In this document: one piece after another, positions 24,001 through 51,208 of the stretch
Layout of the letters: every line of letters starts with the position of its first letter
How positions within the stretch are numbered: the stretch's first letter is position 1
From: Litomosoides sigmodontis
Taxonomy: Eukaryota; Nematoda; Chromadorea; Rhabditida; Onchocercidae
DNA: 64,000 bases
Assembly: GCA_963070105.1 (NCBI GenBank)
Contig: OY718806.1
Coordinates: forward strand, 2,452,865 to 2,516,864
Direction of reading: 5' to 3'
Program-made: the position numbers and the translations under genes
Notes under the pieces: model-generated
Told to the model about the DNA's origin: nothing
The model's database searches: none
What the model saw: only the letters and a program-made list of their open reading frames with translations

Positions 24001-26210
24001 ACTTTTGTGAATACCAGTGATAACTTTTTGTACATAGAGCCATGTTCTCGTAGTTCTACAGTAAACAAGCTAAAAAAATTCAAGCAGATAAATTTAAATT
24101 TTAAATGAGATAAAATTAGATTAATTGATTATGCAATGGATAAATTACAACATTTGCAATAATCATTCCCATCCCATGCAACATTTCAACATCAATCATC
24201 ATTTTTTTTAACCAAATTGTATTGCAATTGATGTAAAAGAGGGAGGGAGAGAGAGAGAGACAGAAGAAGGAACAGGGATAGAGAAGGAGAGAGAGAGAAA
24301 GAGAGAAGGGCGAATGAAGGAAAAAACTAGCTTATGAGAAAAATGAAATAATTTTATTACCTATTAGATGATTCGCTGTCTATTTTACGACCAAATTCAT
24401 TCCTCCATGTAAGATGCATGCAATTTATCGGAGTTTGCTGCTGACAGATGCACGAAATTCGAAATTTACGATCAACTCGAACCACATATCGACTGTTGTT
24501 AAGTGGTGGTGGCTCAAGACGCAGTAAATTGGAACACTTAGCTCCCGCTATTACACCTTAATTAATTAATTAATTAATTATGAAGAAATTAAAATGGAAA
24601 ATATTGCATTGTTGCAAGAACATCACATTTCTCTCATATTAGAATGCAATAATTAACTTATTTCAATCATCACTCAATTCTTATTTATTTAAATAAAAAA
24701 CAGTAACATTGCTATTCCAATGATATCTTACATTTAAGCATATAAGTTAACTGTTTGAATAATTTGGTATGGTAAATTCATACCGTGTAATACTGTAATG
24801 AATGTTTCTATCCAATTCATTCACCTTTTTTTTTATCAATTTTAATTTCTTTTTTTGTTTTTTTTTCTTTTTGCTTCGTTTTGAAGGTCGTAATTTCTAG
24901 AAACGTTTAAATTATTTATTTTAGAGCTTTAATTTTATGAAATTGGCACTTTCATTTATTCCTTCTATTTCCATTTCTCTAAAGAAAAATAATGAAAAAG
25001 AATAAAGTGCAAGAGATATTTATTTCTTCAATCCTTTTTTTTTTGAAAGAATTTAATTTTCACTAGGCTTCTATGCAAATAGCTAACAACAGCAACAACA
25101 ACAACAACAACAACGGCTTGCTCGTATTTGCGTTTTCCGTTTTGCGCCATTGGTCGTAGCTCATTTTGTTTCGTTGTTTGTAATGTAAAACAAAAAAAAA
25201 AAAAAAGAGAGAGAGAGAGGGAGCAGAAGGAACGATGCCTTTTCCCAATACTTATTTTAAATACTAAAAATGAAAATAGTAATTGTGAGGGTGAGAAAGG
25301 ACAAAGAGTGTAAGTGCCTGAAAGCAAAAATAAATACACTCATTTATTAAGCCAATCCTAAAGGGACGACTATTCAAATATGTGGCTGCTATAGAGGAAT
25401 GAGCAACACTTGCAGCAGTAACAGTAGCAGTAGCAGCAACAGCAGCGTATGTTGGATATTTAGTAAAATTTAAATTAAATTTTCATTTTTTTTCTCATTT
25501 TTTCCTTGCTCCTTGCAAATACAACGCAAGCATTCATCGATTGATTGGATGACTTCACGTAAACCGTGTAATTAAACTTATGTTGGGTTATTTTTAATTA
25601 TCAATTCTTATAATAAATGATTTTCAAATAAAAACAAAAAGTTACACTGATATTGTTTGAAACAAAGAAAAATGCAGATTGTCATTGCATCATTTGCAAA
25701 TGAATTAATGTAAACAAAAAGAAGACAAATTTTTTTTACGACAAAAAAAAAGTTTAAGAAAACGTAAAAATATTTTTACGAAAAAAAATTGATGCAAAAA
25801 CAATTTTAAAAAGTAATAGAAATAAGAAAAGAAATTGAAAAGAAAAAAATTTTGACAAATAAACGTTTATAAGGAAAAATAGCATTTGTACAACTAATTA
25901 ACATCATCATTTTATTCATGTCTGCATGAATTTTATCTTCTTTTCACAGTTAATATTTCATTTTATATGCATATTTTTTAAAATTCTTTCGTAGTTAAAA
26001 ACCAAGAGGAATGGAGAGAAAGAGAGAGAGAGAGAGAGAGGAAGAGAAGAAGAAGAAAAGGTGGAGGGAAAAAAAATTTTAATCAAAATGACATACCGGC
26101 AAGAAGAGTGAAAGCGATCAGTGTGGTGATAATGATAATAATGATATCAATGAAGATGTTAAAGCTAACTGTGATTGGCAGAGGCGAACTGAATGACAGC
26201 AGTTTGAATC
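21004..26210 (-). CDS. IgSF cell-surface protein with three Ig domains and one FN3 domain, probable GPI anchor (RIG-3-like)
   Basis: Minus-strand exons: about 26210-26097 (hydrophobic leader; start codon not found), 24556-24361, 24069-23912, 23790-23656, 22932-22760, 22604-22398, 22174-22078, 21943-21804, a 22-nt micro-exon 21457-21436, and 21227-21004. Phases agree at all joins, giving about 450 aa after the leader. Exon 1 plus exon 2 reads LIAFTLLAGVIAGAKC, a good signal-cleavage region. Ig1 ends RDSGFYRCVARN; Ig2 runs from LTIDCGSIGNPPPE to TIIKCISV; Ig3 from ICCNVTHSNPPV to DLGVYRCEASN. The FN3 domain starts SPPGEVHVSL and contains GLRQGTTYVFRF. The tail is a short hydrophobic stretch (LALNVFFLHFFQLFDF) with no cytosolic part, as for GPI addition. 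Domain order suggests C. elegans RIG-3, a neuronal IgSF protein; the assignment is tentative. In-frame sequence before the leader has a TGA, so the start ATG must lie in an unseen upstream exon. Confidence 0.82.
21436..21457 (-). other. 22-nt micro-exon of the IgSF gene
   Basis: The flanking FN3 exons end and begin in incompatible phases (0 and 1). The segment between TTTGCTAG and GTAAGG is 22 nt, restores the frame and encodes ENEKRYFN across the joins, filling exactly the gap expected in the FN3 fold between EYVKKSILEQ and KNGLYEIGGL. Confidence 0.8.
23232..23370. repeat. Foldback (inverted repeat) element in an IgSF intron
   Basis: The left arm at 23232-23263 and the right arm at 23342-23370 are inverted copies sharing ATCATTTGATGAATTTGAA, with only a small gap and one mismatch. 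The spacer is 78 nt. Nearby are short palindromes of the form AATTATCAC-AAA-GTGATAATT (23168-23188) and a partial copy at about 23212. It may be a small MITE-like element. Confidence 0.7.
24241..24305. repeat. GA-rich tract in an IgSF intron
   Basis: Imperfect GA/GGA purine tract. Similar tracts occur at 26013-26041 and 26624-26657. Confidence 0.8.
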
Positions 26211-28324
26211 ATTGCATACTGACTAGCTGACTGAAAATGCAAATGACATGGAAAAAGTGAAAAAAGATTTTTGAAAGAGAGGGTTGGGTGACGCATGGCA
26301 GCGCCACGCCTAGTAGACTTTTAGAGTCTTCAAAAATCCTATTGAATTTAACCATTTATAGATCAGGATGTATGGGACCAGTTTAGCTGCTTTTCATGAA
26401 GCTTTTGCTACTTTGGATAGCTTTAAAGAAGCTGTGCTACTCTCTCTCTCTTAGCTAGCAGCAGAAGCAGCAGCAGCGGCAACAACAGCACTTCCATCTT
26501 TTATTGCTTGCAACGTTGCCGCCGTGTGCTGCACTCCTTCCGCACTTCAAATCAATGTTTGTGCCCCGATATCTCATCAATGTAATGTAAATTTTCAAAC
26601 AAAAACTAACAAGGAAAAAAAACAAGAGAGAGAGGGAGAGAGAGAGAGGGAGAGAGATAAATAATGAAAAAGAAATGTAGAAATTACTTTATGCGAAAAT
26701 TATCCTAAAATGGTATTTACAATGTTCGTCAGAATTATAAATGAGATTGCATTATAATCAATGAAAAGAAGTTCGTTCCACTCAACCACTACGATTAAAA
26801 GTGATAATTTTGAGAGAAATTAATTCATTCAATTTTTAAATTTTATCAAATTAGTCACATTGAAAATTTGCATTTCACGATATATTGAAGCGAAAAAAAA
26901 ACAGATGTTTTCTTGTACTTTTTTGAGTGATGTTGATTTTGATGGCAAATGTACAATTTGATATTGAATATTAAATTTTGATATTGAATTAGTGGTGCTG
27001 CATAACTTTTCAGTATTGCTAAAATTAATGCTGCAATGAATGCTTTTTGTTGCATGAAATAACAAGGAAGAAAAAAAAAGTGACATGATTGTAATTTTCG
27101 TATAAATTTTTCAAATGTATCTGATCACTATAATTGATAGGTGTGAAATGATTGATGAAAGGAAAGTTTCAGTTGAATCGCAAATGAAGGTAATGAAATG
27201 GGAGGAAGATGGAAGTGGAGAGGAATAGGTGACGAAGTTTGCAATGTCACAATGTAAATTGAACTTCTCAAATCGTTTGTTCGCATTGTAAAATATTTCA
27301 TACATTCTCGAAACGTTTGACATTTTGGAGAAAAAAAAAAAAGTTTCTATTCAATTACCACCTTATCCACGTCTACGTCCAATTTTTTTTTTTTTAAGAG
27401 ATCTAATAAACGATGTTACCGTATGTGTGTGTGTGTGTGTGTACGTGCGTGGTACATTAATAACACTGTTTAATATGAAATTAATAGTTCATTGAAGAAG
27501 CGTAATGGGAAGTGGTAATTGCTGATATTTTTTCTCAATGCTGCATTATTAGTGGTGGAGTGTGTTGCATTGTTGCATAGCACTTGGACATTTGCAACTT
27601 CAAAATTAAACTGTTCAATTTATAACGATGGATCAACTTCGTGAAATTTGTCACGAAATGTAGTCAAATCAATGTCCAAATACAAGAGCTGATTGCAGGT
27701 TTTCATTTTTTCTATCAAATATTAGACAACGAATAGTTTGAAATGTTTTTGTTAAGTCGAAAATATTAGAAATGATGAAATTTTAATTCAAATAATCTTT
27801 TCAGGTTGAACTGTTTTCCATGAATTGATATTATCATTATCACCACATATTTTCAGTTATGCTTGGAGCATTTTCGACCGATAACTTCGTGCGGCTGAAG
27901 TGTGTGCTGTGCGTAACTGAGGATTGAACAAAGTGCGCACCCATACGTCGGCTCATCACGTCGAAACCGCTGCTAACATTATTGTTTGTGATTCATTTCT
28001 TAATCTATAAATTATTTTAAGATTACTGAAAGCATGGCAGAGCTTGACAATCCACTGATGAAGTTGTTTTTAGATGCGATATGTCTAAATTGGTTATGCG
28101 AAATAATTGCTCATTTTGTTATTGCAATTAATTTCTCAAATGTCAAATTAAACTTCATTTTCCTCAATTAAAAGAAAATGAGTCTAACATATTCAGCCAG
28201 ACATCAATGAAACTTTAAAAGCTTTAGGTTGTAATTACGTCGTAAGATCATAACGCCGTTATAATAGCAGCAGCAGTAGTATTGGTAATAATAGTTATAG
28301 TAGTAGTATAATGATAAGAAACAC
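26211..28324. other. Region upstream of the IgSF gene
   Basis: AT-rich DNA expected to hold the promoter and missing first exon(s) of the IgSF gene. It includes GA tracts and a short CAG/CAA run at about 26458-26489. No second gene was recognised. Confidence 0.5.
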
Positions 28325-35182
<6,858 letters not shown>

Positions 35183-35261
35183 GACGATGGTCCATTAATA
35201 AATGCGATAATTAATTGTAGCAACACTGACAATGATAATGATAATGGAAAAATTTAATAAT

Positions 35262-39446
<4,185 letters not shown>

Positions 39447-40651
39447 ATTGTTGCAATATATTTATTATTTATTCCAATTGCGCTATGCAAAGGTGAATAC
39501 TGTGGAGAGAATAGAATACCATTTGGAATTGAAATTTATCCAAACGCTCAACCACTTTTGCACTGTTCTCGTCCGTCATGCTTTGAACGCCGATACGCGG
39601 TCCATTAATTACCCAATTTCACTCAATTCCTTCTCATTGCTCATTTAGTTATTTAATTTAAGGCAGTCTTACCTTATGTATTACTGATTCAATAAGCTAT
39701 TTGATCACTAATTGCCAACAAAAATGATGGTTGAAGAATTGTTGCAAGCACTCGACGAATTATTTCATTTATTTTAAACAATTACAATTGATCGACATAT
39801 TTCTTTTTAAATATCAAAAAACTCATGAATTCTCTCATTTTTTATTTGTCAAATTTGCAAGGAAAGCGGAATTTTAGGTGTTTTACAGGATTGTGATGAT
39901 CGTGCACAGCGTAAGTCGTGCGAATCAAATGATAGCTGGGTTGGAGGCTTGGAAAAGGGTTACGGAAATCATCAACCGTTTGTTTTTTTAGCACTTTTAC
40001 CGCTTTTATTATCTAGCTTTCTCGCAGTTAAATTAAACTTCTACTTTGTTTCGGAAATGATAGTTTTATAGCAGTAAGTAAGGATCTAGAAAGAATGGAG
40101 TTGAGGGAGATCGTTCAAAACACACCTGACGATGCCACTACTACCTGCACAATTGCTCTAATGTAAGCAGCACGGGTTCGGTATCAGGTCTTGAGTGTGG
40201 AAGTACCAATAAAAGTACTCGTATTAAAGTTGTGAAAGTAAGCAGAACAAAAAAAAAACCGCTACGAAAGAGGAGAAGAAAATGATTGTCATCTCCATCT
40301 AGAAGTGATCGGCAATTTACTGAATGTTTGAAGGGCAGGGCAGTTGAAGATTAAAGAAGTTTGGGTTTGGGATATTTGAATAAATTACAGCACTCACTAA
40401 ATTATTATTTAAAAAAAAAGTGATAAATAAGAAAGTTGAAATTTAGATTGTATGTGCAGTGTTGTGCATTCGAAGGCTTAGCTGATCACTCCAGTCCACT
40501 TTACCACACAATCATTAAGCCGGGTCAGTATTTTGAGGGTGAGGAACAGGTGGAGGAAGAAACCGATACGGTTGTCTCATTCGACGTTATCACAGATTTC
40601 AAAATGATTCGTCCACCTAATGCATCGTTAGTCAATTTGGAAATAGTTTGA
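39447..40651 (+). CDS. Unrecognised gene with a signal-peptide-like exon (partial model)
   Basis: I do not recognise this protein. Exon a, 39447-39492, is flanked by TTTTAG and GGTGAAT and reads IVAIYLLFIPIALCK, like a signal peptide. Exon b starts at 39878 (after TTTTAG) in the matching phase: VLQDCDDRAQRKSCESNDSW. It either continues to 40026 through a hydrophobic segment (FVFLALLPLLLSSFLA) or is spliced earlier after GGLEK. Exon c, to 40162, reads DLERMELREIVQNTPDD and ends before GTAAGC. Exon d, 40447-40651, reads in phase LYVQCCAFEGLADH to an acidic part (FEGEEQVEEETD) and ends NLEIV plus TGA. Phases fit at each join. The start codon exon was not found. It is probably a secreted or membrane protein with several cysteines; function unknown. 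Confidence 0.5.
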
Positions 40652-43600
40652 TGCAGTCGACGAAGCTCTACATTAGACTGAAACATTCCAAATGATTCAG
40701 TTATATTACAATTTTGATAAATTGAAAGTGCGCTTGTTACAGGCTTTTTTATGAATTGACGGTACGACGCTTACAATTGACGGTACGACGCTTACGATGC
40801 TATGAGCTACCACCTGTAGATAAGATTAAATATGCAAAGCGTTGGCCGTAATATTTTATCAGTAATGCAATGCACTAACTATCGACAAGTCTCTTCCAAC
40901 ATCGCGCACCTATCGCTTAAATTATTATTTGTTGCAATGGTACGATCAAAAATTGATCGATTTGTTAAATTATTTGTGATAGCAGTAATTTCATTGAGAC
41001 ATTAGCATTAAATGTATTACTATTAAAATATCATGTACGTATAACATTGCATATGTAGATGTATGTGTATATATATAATTGAAATTAAATTGGTTTTAGT
41101 AATATATGAATTTAAAAGCATTAATGAAATCTTAAATGGCTTGGTATTTCTGAGACACGTACATTAAGCGTGAAAAGGAACAAGGAGTATGAAGCTGTCC
41201 ACTTCCATTGATTTAAATGAAATGATAAACTGTCATCTCGTACCATCCTTTAGGCTATGTGATACATAGAGATTTTAGTTCCTCCTGAATGAAATCTATA
41301 TATGTATATATACTGGGCATGGATTAGCAATTTTAATCAAATTTTTAAACAGTTTAACATCTCGGAGACATACATCGAGAGATATGCATTAAGCGTGAAA
41401 AAAGATGAGTAATATTGAACTGTCTAAAATACAGATATACATATGGTTGAAGTAGAGGATCTATGTTGGTTAATATACATGGTTTAGGTGAAGGATGTAG
41501 GTTGAAGGTAAATTGAAAAAGCACACTCAGGTGAGACATTGATCATTATATTATTTTCTAGTTTCCCTCGAAATCTATAAATTAATTTATTGGCAATTCA
41601 ACAGTTGAAATTAACAGATATTCTTCTGATAAATGGTTAGGAGAATTTTCAATGAGAAACTTGCTCCTTGCAATATCACACTTTTTATTCGAGAGATTAC
41701 GTGGTGGTCGTCTGGTAGTGATGGCGGAGAAAGAGAGAGAGAGAGAGAGAGGGTGATGAAGATGTAAGTGATTTCCTTGAATCCATCCTAAAACAGGCTT
41801 TCCAATTCTAAAATGAGGAAATGAAACAGCAATTGTTGGACTGCGAAAAAAGAATTTTGTTGTAGATAGCGGCATGCATTGAAAAAGGAAAACGAGATTT
41901 CGCTGGCTATTCAAACCATCGACGCCAAATGATAATATGTTTCAAAGATGAAAGTGTTTGCTCATTTCAGTTCCGTAACAGTATCAAATCAATCTTTGAA
42001 CAGTAATTTACTGGCAACTATTGCAAGAGGAAAAATGTGATTGAAAGGAAGCAAAAAAAAAAAAAAGTGGTTGAAGTGATTGCATTTCACGGTAAAATTT
42101 TGTAATCATTTACGCTAAGTGACAATTTTTACATTGTTAAAATTTTTCACACCGACGAAACTTTCTTCAAATTGTGAGAATGCATTCTGCGAATGTTTAA
42201 ATTCATCCCGCCCTACCAATGCGACGAAACTGATATTTGCGAGCTGTTAATTCTGTTTTCTTCGAAATGAGTGTCGCAGCAAATAAATAAATAACACAAT
42301 TGCAATCACTTGTAGTACTATAACTGAATGAGAAGATTGATCATCAGCGGTTAGGTAGGTATACAGGTAGAAAAATGACATCATTCAATCGAATAACTAT
42401 GAAAATTAAGTTGTTTAAAGCTAATTATTACTTCACATTGTTGCAATCTAATTTCAATGATCAACGTTCTGCACAATTTCAAGCAATCTACCTATTTCGT
42501 ACAGTTCACAATGCAAAAACTACCAGTTTGTTACAAAATACAAAAATCAAACTGCATGTCTTTACAGTAAGAAGTGGAAATGAAAAGAAGTGATAAGCAT
42601 TTATCCGCCGTTCACCCGCCGCTACGTTCACCCAAAAGCACTCACTAATCCATTGATATGTTAATGTGCGACTTACATCTTATCCATTCGGATAACAACC
42701 ATTATCATTGCACTATTAGATTTTGGTATAATAAATATATTTATTTCATTACTCAGTTATTTTGCAGCATAAATTTAACAATGTTAAGCTGCAAAGTGTT
42801 TTTCCAATTTATCGTTTGCAGCAGTTTGATAGCGAAATGCAAACGCATTTGCAATCACAGTGAGCTCATCAAAGTTGACTTTGCCTTAAATAATTATCAC
42901 AATTGAAACGATACCTATTCCGCCTGTGATTCATTCCTTAAGGGCTTACGGAAATTTATTTTACAGTTTCGAGATTAACTTTTAAGCTATTAATTTAATT
43001 CACCGAATAATTAAGCTACTGATAGCTGAAATTTTTTTCGTAATCTCGAACTGTGTCACAAGACTTCATAAAAGCATATTCGGCTGCTGCATTGAAGTAC
43101 AATTTGATGCGTCACAGATTTGACAAAGTAATTTTAAAGCTCATTTCATCTGCATTGATGAGTATAATTAATTGGCATTTTATAGATGCAAAATTTGCAT
43201 TTTGAAATTTTCCAGGACGTTTTTTAGGCAAATTATAGAAAGATGATTTTCGAGATTTTAATTTGCTCTTCCATCAATTGCTATTTGGCCAGTTGAATAA
43301 TTGAAAAATAATCGCATTGTTGTTCCATTTCTCAAATACCTCAACTTCATGAGTCTCTTTTTTCTTGTTGAAAATTGAATTTTAGCAATAAACGGCACAG
43401 TTAGTTAACTACACCATAATATGCGAAAAATCTTCTCAGTGATATTTACGTCTCCTCGAGAAGTCCCACTTGATTTATATGAAAAAGACTGCTTGCAGAT
43501 TCATTGCTGCTGTACGCTATGTAGTAGTAAAACGTAAGTAAGCATTTATCTGCCAGAAATTATACGTCAATTTTGCTAAGGAAAGAGAAGTAGGGAATAA

Positions 43601-43936
43601 ATTTTTTTGAACAAAAATCAAAGAAGGCCGTAGGATAACTAATTTTAAAATGCTGATTTCCATCGTGCAGGAATTAAAAACCTCAGTACGCGCAACATAC
43701 GTGTCGAGGAGGAGCAAAAGAAAATTGGGGGAGGGCTTAGGGGTCAGGTTTTAATGGAAATGCCAGTACCAATGAATATGACAATTATAGATGATGCATG
43801 AGCAACCAGTTTAGTTGCCTATGGAGTAACCAAATTAGTTTATATAAACATAAGTGTAGTGCTCAGTTTAAGAAACAATTTGCATTGTTAGTGAATTGGT
43901 TCGGTTTCATATCAAAAATTGTCGTACCACAATCCG
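40652..43936. other. Intergenic region with small duplications
   Basis: No gene was recognised in about 3.3 kb. It includes a perfect 21-nt tandem duplication (40754-40795) and two diverged copies of a longer segment at about 41140-41215 and 41350-41430, sharing GCATTAAGCGTGAAAA-type sequence. Short frames at 41582-41914 and 42375-42906 have no domain or splice support. Confidence 0.5.
40754..40795. repeat. Perfect 21-nt tandem duplication
   Basis: The 21-nt unit starting AATTGACGGTACGACG is present at 40754-40774 and repeated without change at 40775-40795. Confidence 0.95.
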
Positions 43937-47519
<3,583 letters not shown>

Positions 47520-48604
47520 GATAACCGATCTATATTTTCTCACATAATCATTTCTCCGAAAAGTTTTTGCTTGTTAATAATTAACGCTATTCCGCGCACA
47601 CTTGAACATTCTACGCGAAACATTACATTAAACCAGCATTGTTATTTGCCTTAAGCATTCATTAATCAACCTGCACTCCAATATTCTTATTTTATTTGTA
47701 ATTTCAAGTTGATAAATATGCATGGTTTTTGATTCGTTCAATTCACTTTATGCGATGTCCTCCTGCTTCAGATGGGAAAATTAAAAGAAGATCCATCTGT
47801 AAAGATCACACAAACTAAACGCTTAAAAAATTGCAAGAAATCATAGTATCAGGAGCTGGAGGCAATCAATGATGCTTTCTTAATTGCAATTTTTAATTTA
47901 AAAAAAAAAAAAAAAAAAAGAAAAGAGCGAAGAAATATGTGCGGTAAAAGTGTGAAGTGCAAGAGTTATGGCCCTTTTCACACTTCCTATGAGTTTAATT
48001 AGCAAATTTCAATCAATGAATGAAATGGAACCATGGCAAATCCTCCTACTTCTATTGCTTAATGCACGAGAAGAAAATCAGTTGCTTACTTTATTGCCAT
48101 ATAAGTCAAAAACGTACATAATTCATTTCATATAAGATTTTCATTACGAAATTTCATCAATTTGACATTTAAGAAATATAAACAACAAAAATTGTATTAG
48201 AAACCAATTTAAACATTACGAAATGAACGAATTCGAAACAAAAACTGAAAAACGAAATTCTCAAGCGAGCAAATTATACGTGGAATGTAAAAGGGTTGGA
48301 AGAAAATGCAGCCTTACCACAACTGTCTAATTCACTTTGTAGCACACTCAAAATAAAAAGTTCCATCCAGCAGTGATAGCTAGCTGAAACGCACATATGT
48401 AAATTGGCGTCCTGAGAGCGTATTTAGTTTCATACTGAGTGCGTGAATTTGAATAAGGCCGCATTCTTGCGTTGACGAAAGTGTATAAAGGTGGGTAGGT
48501 CCAGTTTAGTATTGTAGTTGCGGGGTGGTTGAGCTCGGTGCGTGGTTGGCGTTGGGGTTGCTGCGAATTTGTGGGGTCGAACTGGTAAGGTTTTAGAGTA
48601 AAGT
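47520..48604. other. Promoter-side flank of the NAP1 gene
   Basis: AT-rich to about 48470, then abruptly G/T-rich (about 48480-48590), ending in GGTTTTAG at 48589-48596, the likely SL acceptor 8 nt before the NAP1 start. No other gene was seen. A poly-A run lies near 47900. Confidence 0.55.
48596..48604 (+). promoter_or_regulatory. Probable SL trans-splice acceptor of the NAP1 gene
   Basis: GGTTTTAG is followed by only 8 nt (AGTAAAGT) and then ATG. The preceding 110 nt are G/T-rich and non-coding, as expected for an outron. Confidence 0.55.
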
Positions 48605-50754
48605 ATGGAGTCGAAGAGTGCCGCTGAAGCGGTGAAACCGAATGGTTGTGATACTGAGGTCAAGGACTTTATCAGTGCCCTTCCAAAAAGTATCAAACGA
48701 AGAATTCAAGCATTGAAGAAGCTACAAGTCGAAGGTTTGTATGCGTTTCGTATCGTTGTATTTTACGCCGACAGAACTTAGAAAAAACATAATGTGAGCA
48801 GTAAAAATGATGGGAAATTTACAGTGACAAGAATGTTAAAATTGTCAAGTTATTTTTCTGAATTTCAACCAAAAGCTTTTCAGCTATCAATGTGGAAACG
48901 AATTTCTATGAGCGCGTGCATCAGTTAGAAGTAGAATTCGCTCCTAAATTCAATGCTTTGCATGATAAGGTAAATTTTTCGTCTTTTACGGCGTGGTATA
49001 ACGCCGAAGAGCGCATGTATGAACATTTTGCTAACCAGTATTCCTTCTTTCATACAAATACGGATGTGATGTGCATACTGTTTTATATTAGAGATGATTG
49101 GATAGTTGAAGATGAGTTTCGACGGAACTGCTATACCTTCGAGGTTTCACGTAGATGTGCTCAGTCTTTCCTCTGCAACTAGAGATGGATAATCAGATTC
49201 TAGTTATCTTTGTATTATTTGCAGAGAAAGGAGATTGTGACTGGCAAATATGAGCCTACTGATGATGAGGCTGACTTTCCGATCTTGCACGGTTATACAA
49301 AGGAGGAAATGCAGGTAGTTTCACCGTTGGGAATTTTTCAAAAATCAGTTCAGTTTTGCAATCATTGTTCTGACGTGTATATAGATGTTGCTGAAGTATT
49401 GAACTAATATGTCTATGTAGAGTATCTTGAGTCATAATTGCAGAAAATGGAAGAATCATCCGCACCGGAACCTAACTATGTGGTAAAAGGTATCCCAAAA
49501 TTTTGGTTACAGCTACTTAAAAACGTAGATCATATCAGTGAGATGATCCAGGAACACGATGAACCAATACTGGAACATCTCATTGACGTCACATGCGATG
49601 TCCATTCTAACCCGGATGTAAGATTTTATTATATTAAAATGTACATGTGTGCTTCCCCCGTTCGAGAGATTTTTCGAAAAAGGTGTTGATAATTGAGATA
49701 ACTAGACTTTGCCACTGAAGGTTTGTGGAAAATTGCTTTGTTATTTATTATATACCAGTTTTTTGGGCATGTGCGCGTTTTCATTGAACCAAAGTTTTCA
49801 GTCGTACACTCTCACATTCCATTTCGAACCCAATGAATACTTTACCCAAACGGAATTGAAGAAAATTTATACCCTACAAGTTGCTCCGGATGGTGATGAT
49901 GTTTTCGAATATGATGGTCCAATAATAATCGGTGCCTCAGGGTATTTTCACAATCATCCTATCATGGTATATGACCAAAAAAAATCAGTTATAATTTTCT
50001 ATCAATATATATGTACCACAAATTGACGGTAGTTTAATTTCTTTGTTAATTTTACATGCTACCTTTATAGTACCGAAATAGATTGGAAAGACGGGAAAAA
50101 CATCACAAAGAAGGTTGTTAAGAAGAAGCAAAGGAAAGGCACTGGTGTTGGTCGCTTCGTTACAAAAGTGGTCAAAGCCGACTCCTTTTTCAATTTCTTT
50201 GATCCTCCGCCTATGAAGGCTAAGGAAGAAGTCAATGAAGATGATGATGTTAGCATGTTTTCTGTTGGATCAAGAAGGGAGTGTAGTGATGAACAAATTG
50301 GAGTTGTGAGCGTGTAATTTAATTATAGATGGGTGTTTTTTCTTTCTCCTAATTTATTCATCTTGTGTTTTAGGATAGTGAAACTCAGGAACTACTACAA
50401 GCCGACTTTGAAATTGGCCAATTATTCCGCGACCAAATCGTGCCTAGAGCGGTGCTGTTTTACACAAAAGAAGCAATAGAGGATAACGATATTTTTGAAT
50501 ATGACGGAGATGAAGATGAAGATGAGGTTCGGCAGTGAACAATTCTGTTTCTTATTTGAAGTTTTCCATTATTTGAGCCTAAGGTGTAGGTTAACTGCAC
50601 AAAAATTTTCCTAGGCTTGAAGAAGATCGATAGTAAAAAAGAGTGCCATGTGATTTCCTGATCGTATCTTACTTTTTTTGGTACGCATTACAAGTATTTT
50701 TTTAACAAATGATTTTTTCAGACTGAGTTGGTTGACGAAAGTGATAATGAATAA
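48605..50754 (+). CDS. nap-1: Nucleosome assembly protein 1-like histone chaperone, eight exons
   Basis: NAP1 proteins carry histones H2A-H2B and help build nucleosomes. Exons: 48605-48734, 48884-48969, 49225-49314, 49444-49617, 49802-49941, 50071-50305, 50374-50526 and 50722-50754; all phases agree and give 346 aa. The N-terminal helix reads VKDFISALPKSIKRRIQALK and ETNFYERVHQLEVEF, the NAP dimerisation helix. Then come GIPKFWLQLLKNV, the EHDEPILEHL segment, TLTFHFEPNEYFT and EIDWKDGKNIT, all typical of the NAP fold. KVVKKKQRKGTG fits the NAP1 nuclear localisation sequence. The end is acidic (EYDGDEDEDE, then DESDNE). Stop TAA at 50752. An ATTAAA near 50945 may be the poly(A) signal. The next gene starts 454 nt downstream on the same strand. 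Confidence 0.95.
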
Positions 50755-51208
50755 CTGCTGCCGCTGAAACTATCCGCTTTATAAACTTATCACTGTATTG
50801 TCAAAGTGTTTTGCACCGTTTCATTGTTTTTTTTTCAGTATTTTTGATGAGATGTGTTGCACCGTGAAAGTTTTTTGATGAATATCCTTTTGTCTTTTGA
50901 AACATACAAGCATGTAATCGTTTTCTGCGACAAAGAAATATTTTATTAAAGTCCTTCATTGTGCTTCTGGTGACACATACTATTGTTGGTGTTTTTCGCA
51001 TATGGTGTTCAAAAATGAGGAAGTCGAGACATTTTTGTGGAGGGAAATATTAAAAATGGGTGAAGTGCTTCATTCTCCTATGCTACGAGTGTAACCTCTT
51101 ACAGGATTTAAATTGCAGACGTCTGCAGCGGGTTGCTCATGTGTGCTGATTACTGTAGGGGGTGGTCATGGATTCGCTGGGAAGAGATGAATTGTGGATA
51201 AAGTTACT

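Noticed and set aside
26423..26496. Minus-strand frame MEVLLLPLLL... resembling a signal peptide, considered as exon 1 of the IgSF gene
   Set aside because: The Leu run comes from a CAG repeat, and the only usable donor is in phase 0 while the next Ig exon needs phase 1.
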